64,000 nt of DNA from Ruminococcaceae bacterium UBA2719 (GCA_002353935.1 DEKP01000011.1:10809-74808); one strand, 5' to 3'; positions 51,545 to 61,142 are shown, counted from the stretch's first letter. The notes: generated by a model from the sequence alone, not told the origin. Program-made: numbers and translations.

Positions 51545-52945
51545 TCAAACAGGATGAACCTTGTTCTTAAAATCAACTTTATCAGAATTAATCCCAACCT
51601 TTTTATTGCGACGTTTTTCAAAGAAATCAATCGCTACCTTCGGGAATTGGGCATAGGATAAAACGTCTTCTTCCTGTTCAATATATTGAGGAATCTCTGA
51701 TTTAAGCTTTTCAAGCTCCGGTTCAAGAAGGTCTGCCGGTCGACAGTCGACAGGAGTAATATCTCCTATGATTTTAGTCCTAAACTCCGGATCAATAGGC
51801 ATAGGAGTTGTACCGTATTTTCCTGCTACAAGGTCTTTAAATTCATTTGTACACATTTTGTAGCGTTCTCCTGTGATTACGTTAAATACAGCCTGAGTAC
51901 CGACAATCTGTGATGTAGGAGTTACAAGCGGCGGATAGCCGGAATCTTTTCTTACTCTTGGAACTTCTTCTAAAACTTCGTTTAATTTATCCTCTTTACC
52001 GGCTTGTTTTAATTGTGACAAAAGGTTAGATAACATTCCGCCGGGCACCTGATATATAAGAGCGTTAGCATTGGTCGCAAGCATCTTAGGATCAAGAAGA
52101 CCGTTTTTGATATATTTCTCACGCAAAGTCATGAAGTACGAACGAATATCGTTTAGTTTTTGCAAATCAAGTCCAGTATCATATTCACTGCCTAAAAGAG
52201 CCGCAACCATAGACTCTGTAGGCGCATGCGACGTACCTAAAGCAAGCGGAGAAATAGCAGTATCTATCATATCTACCCCTGCTTCAACGCCTTTTAAAAG
52301 ACACATAGAAGCAAGCCCCGATGTATAATGTGTATGAAGCTGAATCGGCAAGTCTACAGCTTCTTTGATTGCTTTTACCAGTTTCTCGGTACGATAAGGA
52401 GTGAGTAAAGCCGCCATATCTTTGATACAAATGCTATCTGCACCTGCATCGGCTATTCTTTTAGCATACTCAACATAATACTTATCTGTAAACACCGGAC
52501 CTGTAGTATAGCTGATAGCTACCTGAGCATGAGCTCCCTCTCGCTTTGCAGCTTTTATAGCGGTTTGAAGATTTTTAATATCGTTAAGCGCGTCAAAAAT
52601 TCTAATTATATCAATACCGTTGGCAACAGAACGCTGAACAAAATACTCTAAAACATCGTCAGCATAATGACGGTATCCAAGCATATTTTGCCCTCTGAAC
52701 AACATCTGAAGCTTAGTGCTCTTAACATGAGAGCGTATGGTTCTCAATCGCTCCCACGGATCTTCATCAAGAAATCTTAAACAACTGTCAAAGGTCGCGC
52801 CACCCCAACACTCCAGAGAATAAAATCCGATTTTATCCATATCTTCTAAGATAGGAAGCATCTCTTCTGTTGTCATACGGGTAGCTATAAGCGACTGGTG
52901 AGCGTCTCTTAATGCTGTTTCTGTAATTTTTATAGGTTTAGCCAT
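51545..52945 (-). CDS. Pyruvate/oxaloacetate carboxyltransferase (5S / OadA-type) subunit
   Basis: 466 residues of the DRE-TIM carboxyltransferase family: ETALRDAHQSLIATRM (metal and substrate Asp), CWGGATFDSCLRFL, ICIKDMAALLTP (carbamylated Lys), LPIQLHTHYTSGLASM (metal His pair) and the C-terminal PASS-like domain. It lacks the C-terminal biotinyl domain seen in full OadA; that domain is encoded separately by the next gene upstream. The set 12S-1.3S-5S in operon order equals a transcarboxylase, transferring a carboxyl between oxaloacetate/pyruvate and an acyl-CoA. No membrane OadB-type pump gene is in the window, so sodium-pumping decarboxylase is less likely. Confidence 0.9.
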   Translation of the reverse strand: MAKPIKITETALRDAHQSLIATRMTTEEMLPILEDMDKIGFYSLECWGGATFDSCLRFLDEDPWERLRTIRSHVKSTKLQMLFRGQNMLGYRHYADDVLEYFVQRSVANGIDIIRIFDALNDIKNLQTAIKAAKREGAHAQVAISYTTGPVFTDKYYVEYAKRIADAGADSICIKDMAALLTPYRTEKLVKAIKEAVDLPIQLHTHYTSGLASMCLLKGVEAGVDMIDTAISPLALGTSHAPTESMVAALLGSEYDTGLDLQKLNDIRSYFMTLREKYIKNGLLDPKMLATNANALIYQVPGGMLSNLLSQLKQAGKEDKLNEVLEEVPRVRKDSGYPPLVTPTSQIVGTQAVFNVITGERYKMCTNEFKDLVAGKYGTTPMPIDPEFRTKIIGDITPVDCRPADLLEPELEKLKSEIPQYIEQEEDVLSYAQFPKVAIDFFEKRRNKKVGINSDKVDFKNKVHPV

Positions 52946-52962
52946 AACAAAACTTCCTTTGC

Positions 52963-53334
52963 TTATGATAATGTTACAAGCGTTGCACCTGTATCAACGC
53001 TTTCACCTTTTTGTACATTGACTGTGGCAACTGTTCCGTCGCTTGGTGCTTTAATCTCATTTTCCATTTTCATGGCTTCCAAAACAACAAGAACTTCGCC
53101 GGATTTAACACTTTGACCTGCTGTTACATTAACAGAAAGAATCGTTCCCGGCATAGGAGCATTTACAGGTTTTGCATCTGCAGGAGCTGCAGCTTTTGCC
53201 GCAGAAGAAGGAGCCGCTTTAGCTGCCGGAGCCTGAAGTGGAGCTGATGCCTGAGAGGGAGCGGCACTTTCGCCGAGTTCTTCAACTTGTACATCATATA
53301 CGTTACCGTTTACGGTAATTTTTAAATTTTTCAT
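52963..53334 (-). CDS. Biotin carboxyl carrier protein (1.3S-like)
   Basis: 123 residues: a short N-terminal strand region ([19 protein letters not shown]), a flexible Ala/Pro-rich linker (22-60), and a biotinyl domain ([36 protein letters not shown]) with the biotin-accepting Lys89 in AMKM. The linker length fits a carrier that swings between two carboxyltransferase sites. Located between the 12S-like and 5S-like subunit genes, 17 and 32 bases from them, in one operon. Could also be used by an acetyl-CoA carboxylase, but the context favours the local enzymes. Confidence 0.93.
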   Translation of the reverse strand: MKNLKITVNGNVYDVQVEELGESAAPSQASAPLQAPAAKAAPSSAAKAAAPADAKPVNAPMPGTILSVNVTAGQSVKSGEVLVVLEAMKMENEIKAPSDGTVATVNVQKGESVDTGATLVTLS

Positions 53335-53366
53335 AAAGATTTTCCTTTCGTTGTTTAAGTAAAGTA

Positions 53367-54644
53367 TTAATTTATTGTTGAATGCTTTTTAGGCAAAGTT
53401 GAAACACGCTTTGTAGAGAGAATATTAAGAGCAGACAAAATCTTAGCTCTAGCTTCACTGTAATCATATATGATATCGTCTACATATCCGTCCTCTGCTG
53501 CCTTTTGAGCAGTTAAGTTCTCTTTTATAAATTTTTGTGCATATTCTTCCTGCTGGTCTATAGGAAGCTTTGAAATGTTTTCATCAAGAATATATGCCGC
53601 CGCCTTAGGCGATACGGGAGAAACAACAGCTGCGTTCAAAGCATACACAAAATCGCAGGATGTTGAAGCTAATGCTATATATACCACACCGATTGCCTGA
53701 CCGGTAATCAGCGATATCTTAGCGGTTGTTGCTTCTGTATAAGCTGAGGTTACCTTAACTGCCGCATTGACCGATTTAAACGAAGCACTATCAACAAAAG
53801 TTATCACGGGTATAGAAAACGCGTCACAAAAACGTACCATTTTACAGATTTTCTTTGCAGATTTACAATCTATTTCTTTACCGTTGGTATTTATAATTCC
53901 GACAGGCGCTCCACCGACTCTTCCAAACGCCGTACATACATTGCCAAAATCTTTATTAACCGATAAAATTGAATCTTCGTCGGCGATATACGAGCCTATG
54001 CAGTCGTCCGGTTTAGCCTCAAGAATTTCAAAAACCGGAGCGCAGTCCAAGTTGTTCGCTGGAAAATACGAAAGCACAGTTTTCGCTTTTTGTATACATT
54101 CCTCATCGCTGTCACATACAAAATTAGCTATTCCGTGCTCTGCATTAAACTGCGAGTCGTTATTAGAACCAACTGTGTCGACAGAGAACACAGCGTCTTT
54201 ATTCATAATAATAAAATCTGCAGAAGCTGCTGTAATTGCCGAAGTTCCAAGACAGGTTCCTAAAACAACGGAAATTTGCGGTACCACGCCGGACAAAGAT
54301 GAAGCGCTTTTTAAAATATCACCATACGCTGCAAGCAGTTCATACTTTTGATCTATTCTGCCTCCGTTGCTGTTATAAAAACCTACAATCGGCGCGCCGG
54401 TTTTCAAAGCTAAAGAATATAATTTTTTAATTTTTTCGGCCTGCGCTTTGCTCATTGCTCCGCCGCAAATATCAACGTTCTGTGCAAACGCATAAACCGT
54501 CATACCGTCTACTTCGCCGTAGCCCGTAACAGCCTCAGCAAAATCACTGCTGCCCTTTAAACGAGAATCAATCTCATTAAAACTACCATCATCAAAAAAA
54601 GATGTCAGTACATCAAGCGCAGATAATCGGTTTTCAATGCTCAT
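53367..54644 (-). CDS. Divergent acyl-CoA carboxyltransferase (12S-like / MmdA-like) subunit
   Basis: 425 residues against about 510-520 in canonical family members. Recognisable carboxyltransferase blocks: [75 protein letters not shown] and a C-terminal oxyanion-hole region [20 protein letters not shown]. Several normally Gly-rich loops are changed (for example GTCLGTSAI where GPCAGG-type loops are usual, and [17 protein letters not shown] where SKxLGAD...WPxAEIAVMG is usual). It may be an inactive or specialised version, or use a different acyl-CoA. Start at 54644 behind AGGAGGAATAGTT. First gene of the operon. Confidence 0.82.
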   Translation of the reverse strand: MSIENRLSALDVLTSFFDDGSFNEIDSRLKGSSDFAEAVTGYGEVDGMTVYAFAQNVDICGGAMSKAQAEKIKKLYSLALKTGAPIVGFYNSNGGRIDQKYELLAAYGDILKSASSLSGVVPQISVVLGTCLGTSAITAASADFIIMNKDAVFSVDTVGSNNDSQFNAEHGIANFVCDSDEECIQKAKTVLSYFPANNLDCAPVFEILEAKPDDCIGSYIADEDSILSVNKDFGNVCTAFGRVGGAPVGIINTNGKEIDCKSAKKICKMVRFCDAFSIPVITFVDSASFKSVNAAVKVTSAYTEATTAKISLITGQAIGVVYIALASTSCDFVYALNAAVVSPVSPKAAAYILDENISKLPIDQQEEYAQKFIKENLTAQKAAEDGYVDDIIYDYSEARAKILSALNILSTKRVSTLPKKHSTIN

Positions 54645-54739
54645 AACTATTCCTCCTGAAATCTGGATATAATACAAATCCAAAATAAGTCATTTTATAT
54701 TATATCTCAAATCATTTTAAAAAACAAGAATTAAACATA

Positions 54740-54775
54740 AAAAAGTGTGCAAAATCAATTTTTGCACACTTTTAA
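54740..54775 (-). terminator. Terminator after the scp-rluB cluster
   Basis: AAAAGTGTGCAAAA (54741-54754) pairs perfectly with TTTTGCACACTTTT (54760-54773); five-base loop and flanking A/T. It lies downstream of the minus-strand gene ending at 54936 and upstream of the carboxyltransferase operon. The rest of 54645-54935 shows no gene. Confidence 0.85.
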
Positions 54776-54935
54776 GTAAACACTGATTAGTTCGGATGTG
54801 CAAAATTTTTATCAGTTTGTTCAAACAAGTTTATCCGAATAAGCAGTTCTCATACTTAGGTATGGAATTAATTTTTAGGTAAAACGGCGAAAAAACTGCA
54901 CCAAGCTGTGCATCCAAATATAATATGTAAATCAA

Positions 54936-55292
54936 TCAGTGATTACTTAATAATTTCTGAAGATTTGTAGATACTTTATCATCATTTTCAATAAAACTGA
55001 ATTGCTTTAAAGCAGCGAATAATTCTTTATTAGAACTTTCTATGTAATAACAAGAATGATTAATTCCATAAGATGCAAGCGAACGCAACAATGCGTCATA
55101 TATAACATATGTTGAACCTATTTTATTTTTAGCTTCGCTGCCACTCGTATTTATGCTAAGCGCCTCTATATTTAAAACATAATCAGTTTTATAAAACGCT
55201 AAATAAGCTATAGCTTTATCATTTTCGCGACAAACTAAAACAGTATCACTGTTTTCAAATTTATCGGTTTTTTCAGGTAAAACTGTCAACAT
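54936..55292 (-). CDS. Hypothetical protein, possible GNAT-like fold
   Basis: 118 residues, not recognised with confidence. The pattern strand DTVLVCRENDKAIAYLAFY, then VLNIEALSIN, IYDALLRSLASYGINHSCYY and the last strand-helix ELFAALKQFSFIENDDKV looks like a small GNAT acetyltransferase without a clear acetyl-CoA P-loop. Start set at 55292 because GGGTGATATT precedes this ATG; a nearer-upstream in-frame ATG overlaps the binding site and has none of its own. It is the last gene of the cluster, three bases plus a short spacer after rluB, and is followed by a terminator. Confidence 0.6.
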   Translation of the reverse strand: MLTVLPEKTDKFENSDTVLVCRENDKAIAYLAFYKTDYVLNIEALSINTSGSEAKNKIGSTYVIYDALLRSLASYGINHSCYYIESSNKELFAALKQFSFIENDDKVSTNLQKLLSNH

Positions 55293-55307
55293 AATATCAC
55301 CCATACT

Positions 55308-56054
55308 TTATGCAAATTTTGACGGATTTGGATCCGCTGATAGTTTTTTTACTTCATCTACAGTAAGATCTCGATATGAACCGGGTTTTAAGCCGCCTAT
55401 CTTTACAGTTCCTATCGCCGTGCGCTTTAAACGCAAAACCTCAAGTCCAACCGCTTCACACATTTTTCTTATCTGTCGATTTCTGCCCTCGCGAATTACG
55501 ACTTCTATAACTGCTCTGTCCTCTTCCCTCTTTATAACGCGAACCTGTGCAGGGAGGGTCTTTCTGCCGTCGATAATTACACCCTTTTTCAGTTTCAAGG
55601 ACTGTTCTTCGATGATATTGGGCTTTACAGATACCCTATAAACCTTATTAACGTGCTTTTTCGGATGCATTATGTGATTTGCAAACTCTCCATCGTTTGT
55701 GAGTAACAGCATTCCCTCAGAGTCTTTGTCCAGTCTACCTATTGGATATACTCTTTCTTCAATATCTTTTATAAGATCCGCTACACATTTTCTGCCCTTT
55801 TCGTCGTTCATAGTAGTAAGTATTCCGCGCGGCTTATTAAGCATAATATAGCGGTATTTCGGCTTTGAGGCAGCTGTAACTCGACGAGAATTCACATAAA
55901 CCTTATCGTTATAGGGATCCACCTTATCGCCTATTACGGCGATTTTACCGTTAACCTTAACCTTGCCCTTTTTTATTAACTCTTCACTTTTTCTGCGAGA
56001 AGCTACGCCACAGTCAGCAAGCAACTTCTGCAATCGTACTAATTTGTGTTCCAA
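55308..56054 (-). CDS. rluB: 23S rRNA pseudouridine synthase RluB family
   Basis: 248 residues: N-terminal S4 RNA-binding domain (RLQKLLADCGVASRRKSEEL followed by IKKGKVKVNGK) and the RsuA/RluB catalytic domain with the GRLDKDSEGMLLLTNDG motif (catalytic Asp) and REGRNRQIRKMCEAVGLEV. Isomerises uridine in 23S rRNA (position about 2605 by homology). Overlaps dacF by 16 bases, typical for clostridial clusters. Confidence 0.95.
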   Translation of the reverse strand: MEHKLVRLQKLLADCGVASRRKSEELIKKGKVKVNGKIAVIGDKVDPYNDKVYVNSRRVTAASKPKYRYIMLNKPRGILTTMNDEKGRKCVADLIKDIEERVYPIGRLDKDSEGMLLLTNDGEFANHIMHPKKHVNKVYRVSVKPNIIEEQSLKLKKGVIIDGRKTLPAQVRVIKREEDRAVIEVVIREGRNRQIRKMCEAVGLEVLRLKRTAIGTVKIGGLKPGSYRDLTVDEVKKLSADPNPSKFA

Positions 56055-57217
56055 TGTAAAAATTCCTTTATTTTTTCAAAAATAGATTTTTGTTTCTTTT
56101 TAGGCATAATTTGATTTTCAGCTATCAAATCAACCTTTTTTATTATTTTTTCGTCTATTGAATATTCAATATAACCAATCACATCGCCTTCGTTTATACA
56201 AGGATAAACAAAAGTTGGTAAATAAACCTGAGTTGTTACCAGATTTGCCTGATTCTTAGCCACTACCATAGGCTCAGTATCGGACGGATAAAGTGTTAAT
56301 GTGCTGTCTAAAGCACCAACTGTGTCGACGCAATATTTCTCTTTTGAAACATCTACACTTGTCAACAAATCAAAGCCGTAATCATACAACGACATATGAT
56401 CTTTCCAGTCGTTCCCGTCATTTAACGTAGTGCATACAAGCGTAACTCCGTCTCGTCTTGCAGCAGTTACCAAACACCTGCCGGCCTTTTTTGTAAAACC
56501 GGTTTTGCCAGATATGCAATCATCATATAAAGAAAGCAGGCGGTTGTGATTTGGATACTTGACACTTTTATCCTTAGGTTCAATAAAATCTACCGTCATG
56601 CTTTTTTGAGAAGTTATCTCAGCAAAATCATCGTTTTTAAGCGCATTCGCTAACAAAACAGACATATCGTAAGCTGTAGAATAATGATTTTCGTCATCAA
56701 GTCCGTTTACAGTAGCAAAGCTCGTATTACTCATACCATAGTCTTTTGCACGCTCATTCATCAAATCAACAAACTTTTCTTCGCTTCCCGAAACAGCAAT
56801 AGCCGCAGCTTTTGCGGCATCATTGCCCGACTGCATCATCATGCCTACCGCCAAATCATACAGCGTAACTTTTTCGCCCTCTTTGAGATACATAGAGCTC
56901 CCTTCGGCTATCATATCGGAGGTAAATTCAACAATCTTGTTGTCGCTCTTTGCATATTCCAACGCCAAAAGAGCAGACATAATCTTGGTAGTAGAAGCCA
57001 TCGCCATCTTTTCATCTGCATTTTTAGAGGCAATAACTGTATTATTATCAGGACAATAAAGCACAAAAGCCTTTGCCGAGGTACTTACTGCGCTATTATC
57101 GCTTTCAACTTCACTGTCGCTGTTGTCGTTAACATCAATATTGTTTTCAGCAGCTACCTGTACAGGAAACAAAACAAGCGTCAACAAACAAAAAAATGTA
57201 CAAATAACACGTTTCAA
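56039..57217 (-). CDS. D-alanyl-D-alanine carboxypeptidase (DacF/DacB-like PBP)
   Basis: 392 residues with a signal peptide (MKRVICTFFCLLTLVLFPVQ then VAA). Penicillin-binding motifs: STTK (Ser75-Lys78), SGN (130-132), KTG (238-240). C-terminal beta-domain after about residue 300 and a basic, amphipathic C-terminus (KKKQKSIFEKIKEFLHW) that anchors it to the outer membrane face. Trims peptidoglycan stem peptides. In Bacillus the neighbouring dac genes are sporulation-linked (cortex), and the YtfJ gene next door supports such use here. Not transcribed alone; follows ytfJ. Confidence 0.93.
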   Translation of the reverse strand: MKRVICTFFCLLTLVLFPVQVAAENNIDVNDNSDSEVESDNSAVSTSAKAFVLYCPDNNTVIASKNADEKMAMASTTKIMSALLALEYAKSDNKIVEFTSDMIAEGSSMYLKEGEKVTLYDLAVGMMMQSGNDAAKAAAIAVSGSEEKFVDLMNERAKDYGMSNTSFATVNGLDDENHYSTAYDMSVLLANALKNDDFAEITSQKSMTVDFIEPKDKSVKYPNHNRLLSLYDDCISGKTGFTKKAGRCLVTAARRDGVTLVCTTLNDGNDWKDHMSLYDYGFDLLTSVDVSKEKYCVDTVGALDSTLTLYPSDTEPMVVAKNQANLVTTQVYLPTFVYPCINEGDVIGYIEYSIDEKIIKKVDLIAENQIMPKKKQKSIFEKIKEFLHWNTN

Positions 57218-57273
57218 ATATATCCCCCCGATATAAAATATTAAAACATCGGGGCGATTATTACATAAAACGA

Positions 57274-57696
57274 TTACATATCAAAATCGCCTAAATCGTT
57301 ATCGAGGTCGGATTTTTCTTCAGCCTTTTTATTTTTGTTAAAGAAAGAAGATATTTTATCAATTGTTTCTGGTACCATAGCGACAATTCTATCTGCCGCA
57401 CCGTCATATTTTTCAACCGGCACAAACTTGACATTTCCTTTGGAAATAGATAAAAATCCAATCGGATTTATAGTAACTCCGGCTCCCGACCCGCCGCCAA
57501 AACACTCGCGGTTATCCTTTTTTGTCGGCAAATCCGATCCGCCGGACGCAAAGCCGTAGCTTACCTTTGACACTGGTATAACAGTAGTTCCGTCAGGGGT
57601 AGTGATCGGATCTCCGATAATTGAATTAACATCGACCATCTCTTTAATTTTTTTCATTGTAGTGTCCATAAGACCGTTAATCGGATGATCACTCAT
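57274..57696 (-). CDS. ytfJ: YtfJ/GerW family sporulation protein
   Basis: 140 residues matching the GerW/YtfJ family: HPINGLMDTTMKKIKEMVDV, GDPITTPDGTTVIPVSKVSY, FGGGSGAGVTINPIGFLSIS. Needed for spore germination in Bacillus and used as an indicator of endospore formers. The C-terminal tail is rich in Lys/Asp. Upstream AAAGGAGATGTTGAT is a strong binding site. Between DUF2953 gene and dacF, same strand, conserved order in clostridia. Confidence 0.93.
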   Translation of the reverse strand: MSDHPINGLMDTTMKKIKEMVDVNSIIGDPITTPDGTTVIPVSKVSYGFASGGSDLPTKKDNRECFGGGSGAGVTINPIGFLSISKGNVKFVPVEKYDGAADRIVAMVPETIDKISSFFNKNKKAEEKSDLDNDLGDFDM

Positions 57697-57764
57697 ATCA
57701 ACATCTCCTTTTATTTAAAGCATGATTTAAATAGAAATTTGAATCAAAATTTAAATTGAAAAAT

Positions 57765-58400
57765 TTATGATTTTATTCTCAGCCACAGCAGTCTTATAGC
57801 AGCTAAGACCGCGTGGGAAACAACAAATATAATTCGTATGTGTGCATGTATATCGCATTTAACAGAAGTCTTTTTATCTTCATCAAAAAGCGGTTCGATT
57901 TTCACATTATAATCTTTAAAATCCGTAATACCATTTATTATATTGACAGAAGAATATATCGCTCCGCACAGCTCACCGTATTTTACAGCCGTGTCAGCGG
58001 CGTCGCTGCCTACAAACTGGATGTAAACATCAAATTTATGCACCACAAGATGTGAAAATATATTTTTTAACGTTGTCGCAGCAAGTTCTGCAACAGATAA
58101 AAACAGCGATATCAAACCGCTAAGACCCTTCTTCTCTTTTAGCTTTGAAAGATAAGAAGGCTTTTTTTCTTTTTTCTTTGATTTTTCTTCCTTCTCTTTT
58201 TTCTTTGAAGGTTCTTTTTTCTTTTCAGGTTTTTTCTTCTTTTGGGGCTTTTTTTGCGTTGGAACAAGCTGAATTTTTATAAATAATATTTTTAGCGTTA
58301 AAAACGGCTCTTCGGTATATGTGAAAAAAATTTCAACCTTTATCAGCAATATCAAAAAAAGAAAAGCCAGTATTCCGAGTATGATATAAAGAGCTGTCAA
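57765..58400 (-). CDS. DUF2953 domain-containing membrane protein
   Basis: 211 residues with an N-terminal membrane span (ALYIILGILAFLFLILLIKV), a Lys/Glu-rich stretch (KKPQKKKKPEKKKEPSKKKE and onward, about 54-85) and a C-terminal DUF2953 block (KFDVYIQFVGSDAADTAVKY GELCGAIYS region). Members (YtfI in Bacillus) accompany ytfJ and are sporulation-linked; function unknown. Starts four bases after the scpB stop. Confidence 0.88.
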   Translation of the reverse strand: MTALYIILGILAFLFLILLIKVEIFFTYTEEPFLTLKILFIKIQLVPTQKKPQKKKKPEKKKEPSKKKEKEEKSKKKEKKPSYLSKLKEKKGLSGLISLFLSVAELAATTLKNIFSHLVVHKFDVYIQFVGSDAADTAVKYGELCGAIYSSVNIINGITDFKDYNVKIEPLFDEDKKTSVKCDIHAHIRIIFVVSHAVLAAIRLLWLRIKS

Positions 58401-58404
58401 AATA

Positions 58405-59091
58405 TCACCTCTGATCAGCTTTGTAATCTACTTCTTTATCTTCTTTCAAGTCATCGTTTATATCTGAGTTGGAGTTTGCCGGTGTGTTAATTGATAAATC
58501 TTGATTGTTGTCATCATTGACCAGTTGTTTATCTTCAAAAATAGATAACTGTTCATCTTTTGATTTCGGATCTTCCTTTTGTTTAGATTCAATTTCAGGA
58601 AGTTCGTCGATAGAAGAAATTGAAAAGCACCTAAGAAAATTTTCGGTAGTTCCATATAAAAGAGGTCTTCCCGGCAACTCTAATCGGCCCTTTTCTTCTA
58701 TCAGATCTTTTGTCGTAAGGCTAGAGATAACGCCCGAACAATCTACTCCTCTAACCTGTTCTATGAAAGCTTTGGTAACAGGCTGATTGTATGCTACAAC
58801 AGAGAGAACCTCCATAGCAGCCTGTGAAAGGGGAATATTTCGACGAAGATCCATAGCTTTTCTAACAAATTGAGCATACTCTTTAACAGAAACCATCTGA
58901 TAGCTTTTATTAAGCTTTATAATAGTAATTCCCCTGTTTAATTTAGCGTATTCATCGATCAACTCATCTAAAAGGCTTTTTATTTTGCTTTCACTCAGTT
59001 CCAAGACTTGCGATAATCTAAAAATATCAACGCTGTCGCCTGCTGCAAACAAAATCGCCTCTATAGCTGATTTATATTGTTTTCCAGTCAT
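58405..59091 (-). CDS. scpB: Segregation and condensation protein B
   Basis: 228 residues, two winged-helix domains (KSAIEAILFAAGDSVDIFRL; PLSQAAMEVLSVVAYNQPVT then KAFIEQVRGVDCSG). Kleisin-binding subunit of the SMC condensin complex. The C-terminal 60 residues are acidic and low-complexity (Asp/Asn/Lys-rich), longer than usual. Overlaps scpA by four bases (ATGA). Confidence 0.95.
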   Translation of the reverse strand: MTGKQYKSAIEAILFAAGDSVDIFRLSQVLELSESKIKSLLDELIDEYAKLNRGITIIKLNKSYQMVSVKEYAQFVRKAMDLRRNIPLSQAAMEVLSVVAYNQPVTKAFIEQVRGVDCSGVISSLTTKDLIEEKGRLELPGRPLLYGTTENFLRCFSISSIDELPEIESKQKEDPKSKDEQLSIFEDKQLVNDDNNQDLSINTPANSNSDINDDLKEDKEVDYKADQR

Positions 59092-59861
59092 CTTCTGTCA
59101 CCTTCTATCATTCTAACAGTCGCATTATCTCCATCGCCTTCAATACGAACTCGTTTTCCTTTTACAAGATCGAGCACAGCTAAAAAGGTTGCGACCAACT
59201 CGCTTTTTTCGTTGCTTGCTAAAAACAGCTCTTTATAGGCGACTGTCTTGCCTTTCCAAAGTCTGCGCATAACGTGAATAATGCGCGAATTGACAGAAAC
59301 CACCTTTTTAGCAACAATACCGTCAAACTCCTGCCTATCGGGAGGCAACTTCCGTTTCCCTCTGCCTACGGCGCTGACATAAGCCGCAGCAATTTCCATT
59401 GCTTCATGAATCCTGTTATATGTCAAGTCAAAATCTACTTTTGAAGGCGCTTTGCAAAATGTATCAAAATCATATTTAGTAGACAATATTTTTGCAATTT
59501 CTTTACATTGCTGGTATTCAATAAGCTGACCGGTAAGTTCTTTTTTGAGCTCTTCTGCCTCTTCTTTATATTTTGGCAGCAGCATAACTGACTTGATGTA
59601 TACAAGACGCGATGCCATTTCCAAAAATTCAGAAGAAATGTCCATCTCATTTTCTCTCATCAAATTGATTTGTTCCATATACTGCTTCAATAGTTCCGTT
59701 ATAGAAATATCATAAATATCAATTTTATTTTTTATAATAAGCGTAAGTAACAAATCAAGAGGGCCGTTAAAAACTTCAAAGTGATAAACGAATTTTGTTT
59801 CATTATCATCAGCCTTATTATCAGAAAGCAAAGATGGCTGAATATTCAATTTTTCTTCCAT
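59088..59861 (-). CDS. scpA: Segregation and condensation protein A
   Basis: Kleisin subunit of SMC-ScpAB condensin, 257 residues. Family motifs: FVYHFEVFNGPLDLLLTLII, KNKIDIYDISITELLKQYME, SEFLEMASRLVYIKSVMLLP and the C-terminal winged helix LVATFLAVLDLVKGKRVRIE. Start at 59861, behind AGGAGGCAATT; five in-frame codons further upstream contain a binding site of their own but no better context. Directly upstream of scpB. Confidence 0.95.
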   Translation of the reverse strand: MEEKLNIQPSLLSDNKADDNETKFVYHFEVFNGPLDLLLTLIIKNKIDIYDISITELLKQYMEQINLMRENEMDISSEFLEMASRLVYIKSVMLLPKYKEEAEELKKELTGQLIEYQQCKEIAKILSTKYDFDTFCKAPSKVDFDLTYNRIHEAMEIAAAYVSAVGRGKRKLPPDRQEFDGIVAKKVVSVNSRIIHVMRRLWKGKTVAYKELFLASNEKSELVATFLAVLDLVKGKRVRIEGDGDNATVRMIEGDRR

Positions 59862-59992
59862 AATTGCCTCCTGCAAATAAAATATAATATATACAAAAAC
59901 AAAGCTGGATTTGAAATTTTACGTTAGCTATGACAATATAAATTTTTGCTGTTTTCCAAACAATGCGCTATCAATAATTCATAGGTCTTACC

Positions 59993-60676
59993 TTAAAAAA
60001 ATGAAAACGGCAATCCGGAAAACCACATAATAAATTTGTATAAATTATTTTGCAAAAATCCAAGCGGAACGGACAAAATTTTAAACCACAAAAGAGCAAT
60101 CAAAGCAATAGAAAAAATCTGCTGATAACGATAGAAAAAATATACGGCTTTGTCCGGTAAAAACGCAAACAAAATTTTACTTCCGTCCAGCGGAGGTATC
60201 GGAATAAGGTTAAATACCGCAAGTCCTGCGTTTACACTGACATAAAATTGAAAGAAAAGCAAAATATAGGTTCCTATTGTATTTGTAAACAAAAATGCAG
60301 GCGCAAATTTATATAATGCATTTAAAATCAATCCTCCGGCAATTGCCGCAACAATATTAGCAACAGGTCCCATAAGCGCAGTTATTGCCATACCGACTTT
60401 GGGGTTTTTAAAGTTTCTCGGATTAATAGGCACAGGCTTTGCCCATCCAAAGCCAAACAAAAGCAGCGCCAAAGCTCCGAACGGATCAATATGCGACAGC
60501 GGATTCAAAGTCAAACGTCCGCGATATTTTACAGAAGTATCTCCAAGCTTATATGCAGTAAACGCATGCGCCCATTCGTGAAAAGGCAATACAAGAAAAA
60601 CAATCAACAATATAGCCAGCACTTCTATCATCGCAGAATACAAATCAAGTTGTCCTCTTAAAAGTGAAAAAAGCAT
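59993..60676 (-). CDS. Site-2 protease family (M50) membrane protein
   Basis: 227 residues with about five membrane spans. Zinc-binding HEWAH motif (FHEWAHAFTAYKLGD, His33-Glu34-His37) and the second-site NLIPIPPLDGSKILFAFLP with the metal Asp. Relatives are small stand-alone S2P proteases (YwhC-type) with unknown substrates. Start at 60676 because GGAGGC lies upstream of it; an in-frame ATG four codons earlier overlaps the binding site. It precedes scpA by 131 bases, the conserved clostridial location. Confidence 0.92.
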   Translation of the reverse strand: MLFSLLRGQLDLYSAMIEVLAILLIVFLVLPFHEWAHAFTAYKLGDTSVKYRGRLTLNPLSHIDPFGALALLLFGFGWAKPVPINPRNFKNPKVGMAITALMGPVANIVAAIAGGLILNALYKFAPAFLFTNTIGTYILLFFQFYVSVNAGLAVFNLIPIPPLDGSKILFAFLPDKAVYFFYRYQQIFSIALIALLWFKILSVPLGFLQNNLYKFIMWFSGLPFSFF

Positions 60677-60726
60677 AAATGCCTCCAAATCTATAAATTT
60701 ATTATCATAAAAACATAAAATTTTCC

Positions 60727-60755
60727 ATAATATTATAATCTAGATTATTATACAA
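60727..60755 (-). promoter_or_regulatory. Promoter of the S2P-scpAB cluster
   Basis: Minus strand TTGTAT, 17 bases, TATTAT, about 50 bases before the protease gene. Confidence 0.45.
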
Positions 60756-60812
60756 TAAACATTATAAAAATACAAGGTTAAAAGTTGCGTTACAATAATT
60801 TTAAAAAAACTA

Positions 60813-60841
60813 TTGCAATTTAATACTTTTTCTGTTATTAT
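60813..60841 (+). promoter_or_regulatory. Promoter of rpmB
   Basis: TTGCAA, 17 bases, TATTAT, ending 47 bases before the ATG. Confidence 0.6.
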
Positions 60842-60888
60842 AAACGAGTTAATGTATGATTAAATTAAATCTAAGGAGGTGTACAAGC

Positions 60889-61077
60889 ATGGCAAAATGT
60901 GATTTTTGCGGCAAAGATGTAAAATTCGGCATCAAAGTCTCTCACTCACACAGACGTTCCAACAGAACTTTTAAGCCTAACGTTCAGAGAGTTAAGGCTA
61001 TTGTAGACGGCTCTCCAAAACGAGTTCACGCTTGCACCCGTTGCTTACGTTCAGGTAAGGTTACACGAGTTGTTTGA
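60889..61077 (+). CDS. rpmB: Ribosomal protein L28 (bL28)
   Basis: 62 residues, complete bL28: MAKCDFCGKDVKFGIKVSHS, RRSNRTFKPNVQRVKA, RVHACTRCLRSGKVTRVV. It carries the four zinc-binding Cys (CxxC...CxxC), the C+ zinc form. Ribosome binding site AAGGAGGTGTACAAGC. Monocistronic, with promoter before and terminator after. Confidence 0.97.
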   Translation: MAKCDFCGKDVKFGIKVSHSHRRSNRTFKPNVQRVKAIVDGSPKRVHACTRCLRSGKVTRVV

Positions 61078-61142
61078 TGAACAAAACAAATCATAACTTC
61101 CCATTTTGGGTGGTTTATGTGAAGATGAAAAAACTTGGTAAT

